Below the pieces are notes generated by a model. That model was not told where the DNA came from and searched no databases. It saw only the letters and a program-made list of their open reading frames with translations. From contig DGNI01000005.1 in NCBI GenBank assembly GCA_002388885.1, forward strand, positions 7,501 through 21,736: a DNA stretch of 14,236 bases, written 5' to 3'. Every line of letters starts with the position of its first letter. The stretch's first letter is position 1. The translations under genes and the position numbers were made by a program. This document shows positions 1-6,903 of the stretch, piece by piece. The stretch is from Parvularculaceae bacterium UBA4496. GTDB lineage: Bacteria; Pseudomonadota; Alphaproteobacteria; Caulobacterales; Parvularculaceae.

Positions 1-199
1 TGATCTCCAGGGCCCAATGATGGGCGGTGGCGCAGGCTTCCATGCCGACCAGACACGGCTCCAATTTGGTGAAATACGCCAGGACCCGTGACCGTGACAG
101 CTTGCGGCGACAGACGATCTCGCCTTCTGCGTCAATGCCGTGAATTTGAAAAACGGACTTCGCTAAATCTAGCCCAACGACTGTGATAGGGTTCTTCAT
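1..199 (-). CDS. IS110-family transposase, N-terminal part (cut by window edge)
   Basis: The minus strand from the ATG at 199-197 reads open to the window edge for 66 codons. It starts MKNPITVVGLDLAKSVFQIH and continues with the motif VGMEACATAHHWA. This is the typical N-terminus of IS110-family (DEDD) transposases: the first acidic catalytic residue is the Asp of GLDLAK, and the second is probably the Glu of GMEAC. The family uses a RuvC-like DEDD domain plus a C-terminal serine-containing Tnp domain, and recent work shows it is guided by a bridge RNA encoded in a non-coding end of the element. Only about a fifth of a typical 320-400 aa protein is present, so it is unknown whether the gene is intact. 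A GGGAGCA stretch just before the ATG can serve as ribosome binding site. The family call is firm; the subgroup (IS110 or IS1111) is not decided. Confidence 0.87.
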   Translation of the reverse strand, partial: MKNPITVVGLDLAKSVFQIHGIDAEGEIVCRRKLSRSRVLAYFTKLEPCLVGMEACATAHHWALEI

Positions 200-241
200 G
201 TGCGTGCTCCCAATGTTGCGGTGTTGCCACCCGTTACATTA

Positions 242-259
242 CCAGCTCGCGAGAGCTGG
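242..259. repeat. Hairpin CCAGCTC-GCGA-GAGCTGG in the transposase upstream region
   Basis: CCAGCTC (242-248) and GAGCTGG (253-259) are perfect reverse complements separated by GCGA, a 7-bp stem with a 4-base loop. It lies 43 bases upstream of the transposase start codon. It is probably part of the IS left end, as a structured end, a subterminal repeat arm, or part of a transcript. The structure is seen directly; the role is inferred. Confidence 0.6.
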
Positions 260-362
260 GGGGCACGCCGTCCACCACATCAGAAGCGGACAAGGAACTA
301 GATTGCATGAGAGAAGAATATTTGTTGGGCTTGAAATAGCCAACCAGTACAACATTGCCGAA

Positions 363-380
363 TGGATAGATCTCTATCCA
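363..380. repeat. 18-base dyad TGGATAG-ATCT-CTATCCA
   Basis: Seven-base arms at 363-369 and 374-380 are perfect reverse complements around the palindromic centre ATCT. No T-tract follows on either strand, so it is not a standard terminator. It could be a protein-binding site or part of the IS end. No function can be assigned. Confidence 0.5.
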
Positions 381-609
381 GCAGTAAGGTTGCCGATCGC
401 GAATGCTTAATTTTTCGCTGAACTTTGCCGTTTGAACGCAACTTTGCCTACCGTAATTTTGCAATTGTAATCACACCATAAATACTTGTTGTTACACGGA
501 AACGCAGGCGCCAGCAGGTTGTTCGTATTGCCAAGTCTTCATCCAATAAACTGCTGGTGTCATTGCTAATGTGAGCTGTTTTTCCTATTCTGAGTGTTCT
601 GCGATCTCA

Positions 610-617
610 AGGGAGAG
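610..617 (+). promoter_or_regulatory. Ribosome binding site deciding the start at 622
   Basis: AGGGAGAG lies 4 bases before the ATG at 622 (7 before the ATG at 625). The in-frame GTG at 571 has no such sequence and would put 17 extra residues ahead of a good signal peptide. The start is therefore placed at 622. Confidence 0.7.
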
Positions 618-621
618 TGAG

Positions 622-2064
622 ATGATGTGGATTTCTCATAGGATCTTCGCCACAGCGGTATTCTTGGTTTCGCCTGCAATTGCGGCTCAAGACGGATTGC
701 GCGCGCCAACCATTGACCCCACAGTTGAGGCAGCCGAGCCATCGCGGGCGCTCAGCGCAGGCGTTTATGCGCCGTTTCCGCAATCGCGCATCGCGACAGG
801 TTTTCTGAACGAAGTCAATGACGAGGAATTCCTTCATTGGGTGATTCACACGCCAGAGGTTCTACCATTTCGCTGGTCAACGGAATGGGATGAAGCGGAA
901 GAAGGCATGTGGCGCCTACGCGGTCCCGTGTTGCGCTCCGGCAGCGGCGTGTTGGCAACCGGCATCGTTTCTGGAACTTATAATTTTTCAATCGATCTCA
1001 GCAAATATTTACCAGCCGAGCCGCCGGAAAGTCCTATTGTCTACAAAGTCGATATAATTGCACGTACGAAGGCGAAAACAACGAGCGCAGGCGCAACGAG
1101 CGCAAGCAGCCCATCGACGAAAGTCCCTGCCAAAGAGTTGGGCGCCTGGTCCGTTCCTGTGCTGATTACCTACGGCAAAGACACTGCGGAGCCGACGCGA
1201 TTTGATATCACTGAGACCTATCAGAAGGTAGATTTTGTTCTTGATAGAATTTCTGCTGACGATCTTCAGTCCGAGGTCGGTACGGAAGAGTATCGCATCG
1301 CCGGATTTATCCAGGAACTGTTCCGTAGCTGCCACAATGAAGCAAGCCTAGATTGCGGCTATCATATTCCGGGCTTTCATCAGCAATTCGGACCGTTCGG
1401 CAAGAAATTAAGCCCCAATAAAAAAACCGCGCAGTTCGGCGAGGTGTACCGGCATCCGGACAAGGGGTTCATCCCGGAAAAAAACCGGTGGACATTCGAC
1501 GTCAAATCCCAGTCGGGATATCCGATCGCCCGCCGCTTGGTCGTGACGACGTCGGTGCTAGAAGTGGATAATGGCGGCAAGCTGAATGACTGGACAAACG
1601 CCATCTATGGTTTTGAAAAGGCCATTTATCTCGACAAAATTTTGGAGTTTTCCAAGAGCGAGCTGGAAGAATATCTGGAAAGCAATGCAGGCGAAATTTT
1701 TTACATCGTCTCGGACGCTGTCGAATCGTTTATCGCGAGCGCAAGCGAATCTGTCGGGCAGATCCCTGTTGTCGGACAAATAGTCATTATCGTAGGATTC
1801 GTCGTGAAAAATATCGCCTCCAGCATTCCGGATGATTACTGCGGAGCGGGGACCCATGCGATGACCCTGCCGACGCTGAACTCAGCGGATGTGCACAAAC
1901 TGAAGGGAACAACCAAGGGCGCGGGCGCGGATCGGAGGTTCACCACCGAACGTTATCGGATTCGCTACGAATGCCCGCCCAATCCGAATTCCGCGACCCA
2001 GGCGCCGGACGGTTATGGCGACATCGTTTTTCACTGGGAATTCCACGAACCCAAAACGCCGTGA
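622..2064 (+). CDS. Secreted protein of unknown function, 480 aa
   Basis: I do not recognise this protein. It starts MMWISHRIFATAVFLVSPAI, with a hydrophobic core ending in AIAA and then QDG, a typical Sec signal peptide cleaved around residue 22-23. The mature part looks beta-rich: repeated short hydrophobic strands with Trp and Gly near residues 60-130, then a Ser/Thr/Ala/Lys-rich linker around 147-170, then a second globular part. A segment at about 379-395 (around GQIPVVGQIVIIVGFVV) is hydrophobic enough to be membrane-inserting, but it has several Gly and may instead be buried. Four cysteines (C237, C245, C407, C451) could form two disulfides after export. It stands alone on the plus strand and is convergent with the two-partner secretion operon, so neighbours give no functional hint. 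It could be a periplasmic, surface or secreted protein. The coding call is firm and the function is open. Confidence 0.82.
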   Translation: MMWISHRIFATAVFLVSPAIAAQDGLRAPTIDPTVEAAEPSRALSAGVYAPFPQSRIATGFLNEVNDEEFLHWVIHTPEVLPFRWSTEWDEAEEGMWRLRGPVLRSGSGVLATGIVSGTYNFSIDLSKYLPAEPPESPIVYKVDIIARTKAKTTSAGATSASSPSTKVPAKELGAWSVPVLITYGKDTAEPTRFDITETYQKVDFVLDRISADDLQSEVGTEEYRIAGFIQELFRSCHNEASLDCGYHIPGFHQQFGPFGKKLSPNKKTAQFGEVYRHPDKGFIPEKNRWTFDVKSQSGYPIARRLVVTTSVLEVDNGGKLNDWTNAIYGFEKAIYLDKILEFSKSELEEYLESNAGEIFYIVSDAVESFIASASESVGQIPVVGQIVIIVGFVVKNIASSIPDDYCGAGTHAMTLPTLNSADVHKLKGTTKGAGADRRFTTERYRIRYECPPNPNSATQAPDGYGDIVFHWEFHEPKTP

Positions 2065-2099
2065 GTTGTCATTGCTCACATCGTTGCCGACGATGCTGC

Positions 2100-2114
2100 G
2101 GGTGATAGTCACCC
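2100..2114 (+). repeat. Small hairpin GGGTGA-TAG-TCACCC after the stop of the secreted-protein gene
   Basis: A perfect 6-bp stem with a 3-base loop lies 36 bases past the stop codon. The following bases, TTCAAATATAG, are AT-rich but not a T-tract, so it may stabilise the 3' end of the transcript rather than terminate it. The stem is seen; the role is inferred. Confidence 0.4.
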
Positions 2115-2239
2115 TTCAAATATAGTTGTTCGACCCACCCACAATCGTCGCTTACGCAGCGATTTTGTAGGTGTGGCCTTATGTGTGTTTAATATCGCCT
2201 TTGACGATAATTGGGTCATTCACTTTGGTTTGCTTAACG

Positions 2240-2273
2240 TCTGCTTTGAGTAGAAGCAGAAAAATGATTTTTT
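2240..2273 (+). terminator. Possible rho-independent terminator between the convergent genes
   Basis: TCTGCTT (2240-2246) and AAGCAGA (2254-2260) form a perfect 7-bp stem with a 7-base loop. AAAATGA follows, then six T (2268-2273). The T-run is displaced by 7 bases from the stem, so efficiency is uncertain. It lies 176 bases after the stop of the secreted-protein gene and would protect the convergent gene that ends at 2354. Confidence 0.4.
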
Positions 2274-2353
2274 GGCTTTCGCCCACAATTTTGATCAGTC
2301 CAGCAAGCGCAAGTGACGAGACATGAGACAGGTCCACCGCGCCAATATGCGCT

Positions 2354-4228
2354 CTAGTTCGAGGCGCATGCTGTCGCCGCGACGCCGAGCAGACACAGCA
2401 ATTGTCGCTCCTGTTCTTCGTCGCCGGACTGATCATCACCGCCAAAGATTGGTTCGCCGTCAAATGTCGCGGACCCGGAGGATCCTTGGTTTGGCGATCC
2501 AGCGGGGCCAGTGACGCCGCCTGATATCTCGCCGCCCGTCGCTTCAGTATTGGTTTGCGTGGCCGCAATCTCTGACAAACTGACTTCGACAGCCGAGTCA
2601 ATCATTTCGTCTTCCTCTTCATTTTCGTCCTCTGGCGGATCAGGTGCGAGACCCACGAGAGTCAGCATGCCATCGCGAGGCGGCATGCCGACCCGCGCCT
2701 CGCCGTCAAACACCAGCAAACCGTCCGAAGACAGTGTAATATTACCGCCAGCGCCGGTTGCGGCGCCAGGCTCGACAGAGGCGAGCCCGCTAAACGTCGT
2801 CATTTCCGTCGACGCCACAGTGATGGTTCCGCCATTCTGGTCGCCAGCGATGGGCAACGGCGCGCCGACCACGGAGGTCGGCCCGATCAGCCCGCGCGCC
2901 AGATCGACGCCGAAACCCGGGAAACCGCAGGCGCTGTTCTGGCACTGGGCTTCAAAACCAAAAGCGACGTTAAGCGTCCCTCCCGTATTGGTCATCGGCC
3001 CGTTCCAGCCGATCCTCAAGCGGAATTCGTCAGTGACATCCACAGCATTTGTTGAAAAGAAATCCACGACACCGGCGCCAGCGCCAGCGCCGGGCACGGT
3101 GTAGGTTGCGCCGGGCAGTGACGCACCGACGCTGGTGACAACATTGATATTGGAAAAAACATCCGTTTCCGCATTATAAACATAGCTGCCCGTAATCGTG
3201 GACCCGCCATCGAGTCCGCCAAACCCGGCATTTTCAAATGTCCAGAGGACGCCGGCAAAATCCGCTTCAAAACCATTCGCCAGCAATTGCGCATCGGCGG
3301 TAACATCAATTTCCCGGCCGAGGATTGTGATCTCCCCGCCATCGCCGCCACTGGCGTCAAGGGTGGCGTCGACGGTGACGGCTGTTGAATCCGCTCCCGT
3401 CAGAATGATCTTGCCGCCGACTTCAGTTGCGCTGCGCGCCACGAGATCGGCCTCAACATTAATGATGGTTTCCACATACTCGATAGCGTCGGTCACGGTC
3501 AGATAAATCGCACCGCCTTCTGCGTTTATTGGACCCGTCACATTGACGCCGCCGGTATTTTCCCCGGGCGGAGTATCGGGTGAAAAGGCGACGAGGCCGT
3601 CACCGAAGAAGTCAATAACGAAGCGGTCGCCAGCCGCAAGTGTCACTGTACCAAGTCGTGCGGCTATCGATCCTTCATTAGCGACATTGGGCGCGACAAA
3701 AGCGAGAATTCCCGATTCAGCGATTGAGACCTCGCCCTTGTTGATGATCGATGAATCATTCTCGCCAAGAAACTGGAAATCAAAATCGCCCGCCATGAAA
3801 TCCGCGTTGGCGATGCCGAGCGAAGTCGCGACCAGTCCGTTGACGTCGATCACCGCATTCGGTCCGAACAAGATGCCGTCGCTGTTCATGATGAAGACAT
3901 TGCCGTTGGCGGTCAGCTCCCCGTCGATGACGGATTCGCCCAAGCCCAGCACGCGGTTCAGAATGACCGCGTCCGCATTCGGTTGGTTGAAAAAGAAAGC
4001 CTCGCCTGCGTCGAGATTGAAGGTCTGCCACTCGACGATCGCGCTTTGCGAGTTTTGCGTAACGCCGATGACTGGATCGCCTTCCAGCGATTCGATATTC
4101 ACATCGCCGGCGACCACATTGCCGCCGGTCGGCGCCGCGGCTGCCGGCGCTGCGCAGATGAGGATCGCCGCACCCATCAGGAGCGCCACCCGCCAATTTG
4201 GTTCCAATTCACGCTTTTGACTGATCAT
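2354..4228 (-). CDS. TpsA: filamentous-haemagglutinin N-terminal (TPS) domain exoprotein, 624 aa
   Basis: This is the secreted partner of a two-partner (type Vb) secretion system. A signal peptide occupies residues 1-32 (core VALLMGAAILICAAP, cleavage near AAAA). The TPS/haemagglutination-activity domain follows at roughly 34-270, with the typical pattern WQTFNLDAGEAFFFNQP, ILNRV, GNVFIMNSDGILFG and VDVNGLVATS. The rest is Gly/Thr/Val-rich sequence expected to form a right-handed beta-helix. There is a CX4C pair (C429, C434), an acidic segment near 550-610, and a CX8C pair (C612, C621) ending three residues before the stop. At 624 aa it is short for a TpsA, and no toxin or adhesin module is recognisable. 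The ATG at 4228 has GAGGGGG upstream and is preferred over the TTG at 4243, which overlaps the tpsB stop. Only 11 bases separate it from tpsB, so the two are surely co-transcribed and probably translationally coupled. Confidence 0.88.
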   Translation of the reverse strand: MISQKRELEPNWRVALLMGAAILICAAPAAAAPTGGNVVAGDVNIESLEGDPVIGVTQNSQSAIVEWQTFNLDAGEAFFFNQPNADAVILNRVLGLGESVIDGELTANGNVFIMNSDGILFGPNAVIDVNGLVATSLGIANADFMAGDFDFQFLGENDSSIINKGEVSIAESGILAFVAPNVANEGSIAARLGTVTLAAGDRFVIDFFGDGLVAFSPDTPPGENTGGVNVTGPINAEGGAIYLTVTDAIEYVETIINVEADLVARSATEVGGKIILTGADSTAVTVDATLDASGGDGGEITILGREIDVTADAQLLANGFEADFAGVLWTFENAGFGGLDGGSTITGSYVYNAETDVFSNINVVTSVGASLPGATYTVPGAGAGAGVVDFFSTNAVDVTDEFRLRIGWNGPMTNTGGTLNVAFGFEAQCQNSACGFPGFGVDLARGLIGPTSVVGAPLPIAGDQNGGTITVASTEMTTFSGLASVEPGAATGAGGNITLSSDGLLVFDGEARVGMPPRDGMLTLVGLAPDPPEDENEEEDEMIDSAVEVSLSEIAATQTNTEATGGEISGGVTGPAGSPNQGSSGSATFDGEPIFGGDDQSGDEEQERQLLCLLGVAATACASN

Positions 4229-4239
4229 CCCGATCCCCC

Positions 4240-5973
4240 TCAATACCGCGCCGACACGGAAAAAAAGAAGCGCGGATCATCATCGCCCTCCTGGGAGACG
4301 ACGCCTTTCAGCGGCACGCCGACCTCGGTGCTCGCCGACAGGTGCTTCGTCAAGTTCATGCGTGCGCCGACAGACAATGAATAGAGCGTCGCGGTGCGCG
4401 CTTCGCCAGCTGCAAGTGATCCGTTCTGGCGCACCGCGCCGGCGTCTATTGACACGAATGGCAATGCCTTGAATTTCCCTTTTTGCAGGAAGGCAGGCTC
4501 CGCGCTCAATTCCAGAAGGCCAGTGATGCAGCGATCGCCCGCAATCTCAAACGGATCATAGCCACGGCCGAAACCGGCGCCCCCATAGCCGCACTGTTCG
4601 GAAGACAGCAACGGATTGTTCGCCACTTGCGCCTTGGTGGAAAAGGAAAGAGTGAGGCGGTCTGCTAGTTTCTGGGTGCGATTAAAATCGGCGACGAGCG
4701 CGAGAAACTCCCCGCCAGCGCCCGCACGGCTGGCAAGCGGCGAGCCTGCTGCTGTTGCGTTGAAGATATCCCAGCCGCGCACCAATTTGAGGCCGACAGC
4801 ATTTGAGCCGTTCCAGTCATCCTTAAATTTTGCCGCAGCAATGAATTCGCTGGTCCACAAGGTATCGCGGGTATTGGGCGTCACGCCAAAGGCGCTCTGA
4901 AATTCCTTCCATGCGAACGCGCCGCGTAACGTCAGCTGCGTGTCGCGCTTAAGGATTAGCGGATAGGAAAGTGCAGCGCCGGCGGTCCAACCATTGGATT
5001 CAAAGCCAAGATTGCGCAGGAGCGGCACGCCCGGCGCGGCTTGTGACCGTGTCGCCGCCAGATCGAGCACCAGCCCCTCTGTCGTAAGGAGAGTGGAATA
5101 TCCCGCCGAGAAAAATGTGAGTTCGTCGAGATTAATACTTTGCACCGCGAGAAACCGGAAATTATCCGCACCCGTGATTAAGTTGCTAATATTGAGGCGG
5201 CCATTGAATTGTTCCCGGCCAACCGCCCGCGAGGCGCGGTTATTGATGCCCGCCGCGACAGAAAAACGCTTTTGCGCCACTTTGAGAGTCATCTTCACCC
5301 CAGTGTCGGGCGAAGCGCCGCGCTCCAGCACGCCAGTGACGGAGAGCCCCGGGATATTGTTGGCAAGCAAGAGATACCGTTCGAGACCGCGCTGGGTCAG
5401 CGGGCGCTCCGCAGTAATCTTTGCGGCGAGGCGCTGGAGGCGGGCGCGCAAGCGCGGCGGCGCATCCGAGACGTCGACGTCGCCAATATATCCTTCAACG
5501 ATCCGGATGCGGACCTTGCCATTCGCAATCTCCTGGATCGGCACGTAGGCCAGACTGAGCGGATAGCCTGCTTCTGCATAGGCTTTTGTAATCGCGCGGG
5601 CGATTCTGAATATTTCACTGAGTTGCACCGTCTCACCGATCCGATCCGCATAGAGCGGACGGAGCTCCGTTGGCGGGATTGTTACGGCGCCGTCGAGGGT
5701 AATTTCTGTAAGCTGAAACTCGATGGCCGCAGCGCCTTCCGGTTGTTCCGGCTGGTACGGTGAGACGACGCTAGGGGCCATGGTCACGCCGGGCGCGACC
5801 TCAACTTCAAATTGCGCTTCAATAGCGCCGGGACGCACGGTCTGCGGAATAGTAGGCGTATTTTCGATTTTCTGCGCATGCGCAGCTGTCAACAACAGGA
5901 AAGTGGACAAAAAGACCAGCGTGGCGCGCCGGTAAAATGCGCCCAGCCCCCTCCGAAATGCACTTGTACTCAC
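4240..5973 (-). CDS. TpsB: ShlB/FhaC/HecB-family outer-membrane transporter, 577 aa
   Basis: This outer-membrane beta-barrel exports the TpsA protein encoded just downstream. A signal peptide (hydrophobic stretch 18-31) is cleaved after A33 (AHA/QK). A proline-rich linker runs to about 83. A first POTRA domain (about 84-163) ends in IRIVEGYIGDVDV, a family hallmark, and a second POTRA covers about 164-235. From about 236 a 16-strand barrel is expected. The conserved loop-L6 motif is present as GRGYDPFEIAGD (469-480), and the protein ends FFFSVSARY with a terminal aromatic residue as needed for barrel assembly. Its length is normal for the family. Unusually, two cysteines (C461, C482) bracket the L6 motif. 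The start is GTG at 5973 with GGGGGCG about 4 bases upstream; no nearby in-frame ATG precedes the signal peptide. It is the first gene of the tpsBA operon. Confidence 0.94.
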   Translation of the reverse strand: MSTSAFRRGLGAFYRRATLVFLSTFLLLTAAHAQKIENTPTIPQTVRPGAIEAQFEVEVAPGVTMAPSVVSPYQPEQPEGAAAIEFQLTEITLDGAVTIPPTELRPLYADRIGETVQLSEIFRIARAITKAYAEAGYPLSLAYVPIQEIANGKVRIRIVEGYIGDVDVSDAPPRLRARLQRLAAKITAERPLTQRGLERYLLLANNIPGLSVTGVLERGASPDTGVKMTLKVAQKRFSVAAGINNRASRAVGREQFNGRLNISNLITGADNFRFLAVQSINLDELTFFSAGYSTLLTTEGLVLDLAATRSQAAPGVPLLRNLGFESNGWTAGAALSYPLILKRDTQLTLRGAFAWKEFQSAFGVTPNTRDTLWTSEFIAAAKFKDDWNGSNAVGLKLVRGWDIFNATAAGSPLASRAGAGGEFLALVADFNRTQKLADRLTLSFSTKAQVANNPLLSSEQCGYGGAGFGRGYDPFEIAGDRCITGLLELSAEPAFLQKGKFKALPFVSIDAGAVRQNGSLAAGEARTATLYSLSVGARMNLTKHLSASTEVGVPLKGVVSQEGDDDPRFFFSVSARY

Positions 5974-6205
5974 TATCGCCCCCAGCGCCCAGCCCTTTAG
6001 GCCAGCTTGGTCCCCGAAGGGAGCCTAGCCACAAAAACCAAAAAAGCAAATCCAATGCTGTGCGTGCTTGCAATCTTCCGACGCGAATGACATGCAAGAT
6101 CAGAGTAATCCAAACCCAGAACGGCTTATGTTAGGTCCGCCCACTGTTATTCGGTTTTGGCGTATTTATGATGTAGGCTGTTCTGCATGATGCTAGAATT
6201 GGAAT

Positions 6206-6757
6206 TTAGTATCTATCATACTCATCCAGCGACTTTTCAATCGCTAATATAGAGCGGGTTTTTTCGTAGTATACTTGCTCAGCGTATAGATCGCCAATCG
6301 CTTGCTCAATTTCCCACCAATCATTTTCGTTCAATAAAGATCGCGCCGGTCTGAACAACGCTTCCTCTTCACCCGTCATATGCGCGGTGAGGATGTTGCG
6401 ATAGGCGGCCGCTTCTTCGATGATTTTTTCGATCGGAAGCTGCTCATTGTTAAGGATCATCAAAACGATATCTGAAAAATGATTGGCGCGCTTTGATAAT
6501 TCTGCATGTTGCTGTTGCAGGTTTATCAGTTCGACCCGCCGGTTGCGCGCTTTTGCGACGAGGCGCGCATAGATGATGTCTTCTTCTTTGTGATGCAATT
6601 CGTCGGGATATCCGGCGAAATAAGTGGCGAGTTGATTGAGCAGGACATAATCCGGGCCGTCGCTTTGGGCGAGATTCCGGACCTCCTCGCTGAATAGAAC
6701 CAGGTAACGCCTAAATCGCTTGTGGTCTGCTTCAAGGTTTTCGATCAAAGCCGTCAT
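6206..6757 (-). CDS. Hemerythrin (HHE) domain protein, 183 aa
   Basis: This is a soluble four-helix-bundle protein predicted to hold a non-heme di-iron centre. The candidate ligands are in the expected order: H12 (EADHKRF), H55/H56 with E58/E59 (ELHHKEED), H84 (QQQHAEL), and H126 with E131/E132 (LTAHMTGEEEALF). Family members bind O2, sense oxygen or NO, or act in iron-sulfur repair (the YtfE/Ric group). This protein lacks the YtfE N-terminal cysteine domain, so its precise role is unknown. The ATG at 6757 is preferred because AGAGGAG lies 6 bases upstream, whereas the TTG at 6763 abuts that sequence. It lies 146 bases downstream of a Crp/Fnr regulator and CMD gene pair on the same strand and has its own candidate promoter with an FNR-type box. 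A role in handling O2 or NO during nitrate respiration is an inference from context. Confidence 0.93.
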   Translation of the reverse strand: MTALIENLEADHKRFRRYLVLFSEEVRNLAQSDGPDYVLLNQLATYFAGYPDELHHKEEDIIYARLVAKARNRRVELINLQQQHAELSKRANHFSDIVLMILNNEQLPIEKIIEEAAAYRNILTAHMTGEEEALFRPARSLLNENDWWEIEQAIGDLYAEQVYYEKTRSILAIEKSLDEYDRY

Positions 6758-6808
6758 GGACAACTCCTCTCTGAGCCCAGCTTACTTCCTTTTGGCTATT
6801 TCCGGCAG

Positions 6809-6851
6809 GTTATAAATGGTCGCACAGCGAGGCGCGATTGGCGTCAATCAA
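6809..6851 (-). promoter_or_regulatory. Candidate FNR/NarR-dependent promoter of the hemerythrin gene
   Basis: Read on the minus strand, TTGAT-TGAC-GCCAA (plus coordinates 6838-6851) matches the FNR-type box TTGAT-N4-ATCAA at 8 of 10 positions. Its centre lies 33 bases upstream of the centre of TATAAC (6809-6814), a 5/6 match to the -10 consensus. There is no clear -35 at the usual distance. This is the geometry of a class II activator promoter, with the site near -41.5. The predicted transcript would start near 6802, giving a leader of about 45 bases before the ATG at 6757. Confidence 0.5.
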
Positions 6852-6872
6852 TGAGGAGCCGCCAATCAATGA
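6845..6872. repeat. 10-base direct repeat CAATCAATGA upstream of the hemerythrin gene
   Basis: CAATCAATGA occurs at 6845-6854 and 6863-6872, 18 bases apart. The first copy overlaps the FNR-type box; the second carries only one TTGAT half-site (minus strand). It may be a second regulator contact or a duplication remnant. Confidence 0.6.
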
Positions 6873-6903
6873 TGAATTGCTGGATAACTTGCTGCGTCAG
6901 CTG

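Larger units (their letters stand above)
200..621. other. Non-coding stretch: probable IS110 left end plus upstream region of the secreted-protein gene
   Basis: No convincing gene is seen in these 422 bases; open frames on either strand lack a ribosome binding site and family resemblance. The part next to the transposase (about 200-300) very likely still belongs to the IS110 element, but these elements usually lack clear terminal inverted repeats, so the boundary cannot be placed by eye. The stretch holds a hairpin at 242-259, a dyad at 363-380, a 9-base direct repeat at 421-429 and 440-448, and a 7-base inverted repeat at 511-517 and 551-557. A weak promoter for the downstream gene (TTGCAA at 459-464, AATACT at 482-487, 17-base spacing) is possible but not convincing. 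Confidence 0.5.

Noticed and set aside
183..464. Open frames of about 75 codons on both strands next to the IS110 gene
   Set aside because: No ribosome binding site, no family resemblance, biased composition, and they overlap probable IS end sequence and repeats.
571..621. Upstream GTG start for the secreted-protein gene
   Set aside because: No ribosome binding site before the GTG, and it would put 17 polar residues ahead of a clean signal peptide that begins at 622.
3543..4220. Plus-strand frame of 225 codons inside the tpsA gene
   Set aside because: It is the antisense of the TPS domain, which is clearly recognisable on the minus strand. The translated protein is low-complexity Ser/Pro/Ala.
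4994..5763. Two overlapping 184-codon plus-strand frames inside tpsB
   Set aside because: Antisense shadows of a well-recognised POTRA/barrel protein; no motif or start signal.
6011..6022. Small hairpin on the minus strand with a TTCG tetraloop (TCCC-TTCG-GGGA) in the tpsB leader
   Set aside because: Only 4 bp, no T-tract after it, and flanked by mismatches; likely chance.
6030..6070. T-rich minus-strand tract downstream of the hemerythrin gene as a terminator or tpsB promoter
   Set aside because: The preceding stem is only 4-5 bp with a long loop, and promoter hexamers match at about half of the positions; too weak to call.
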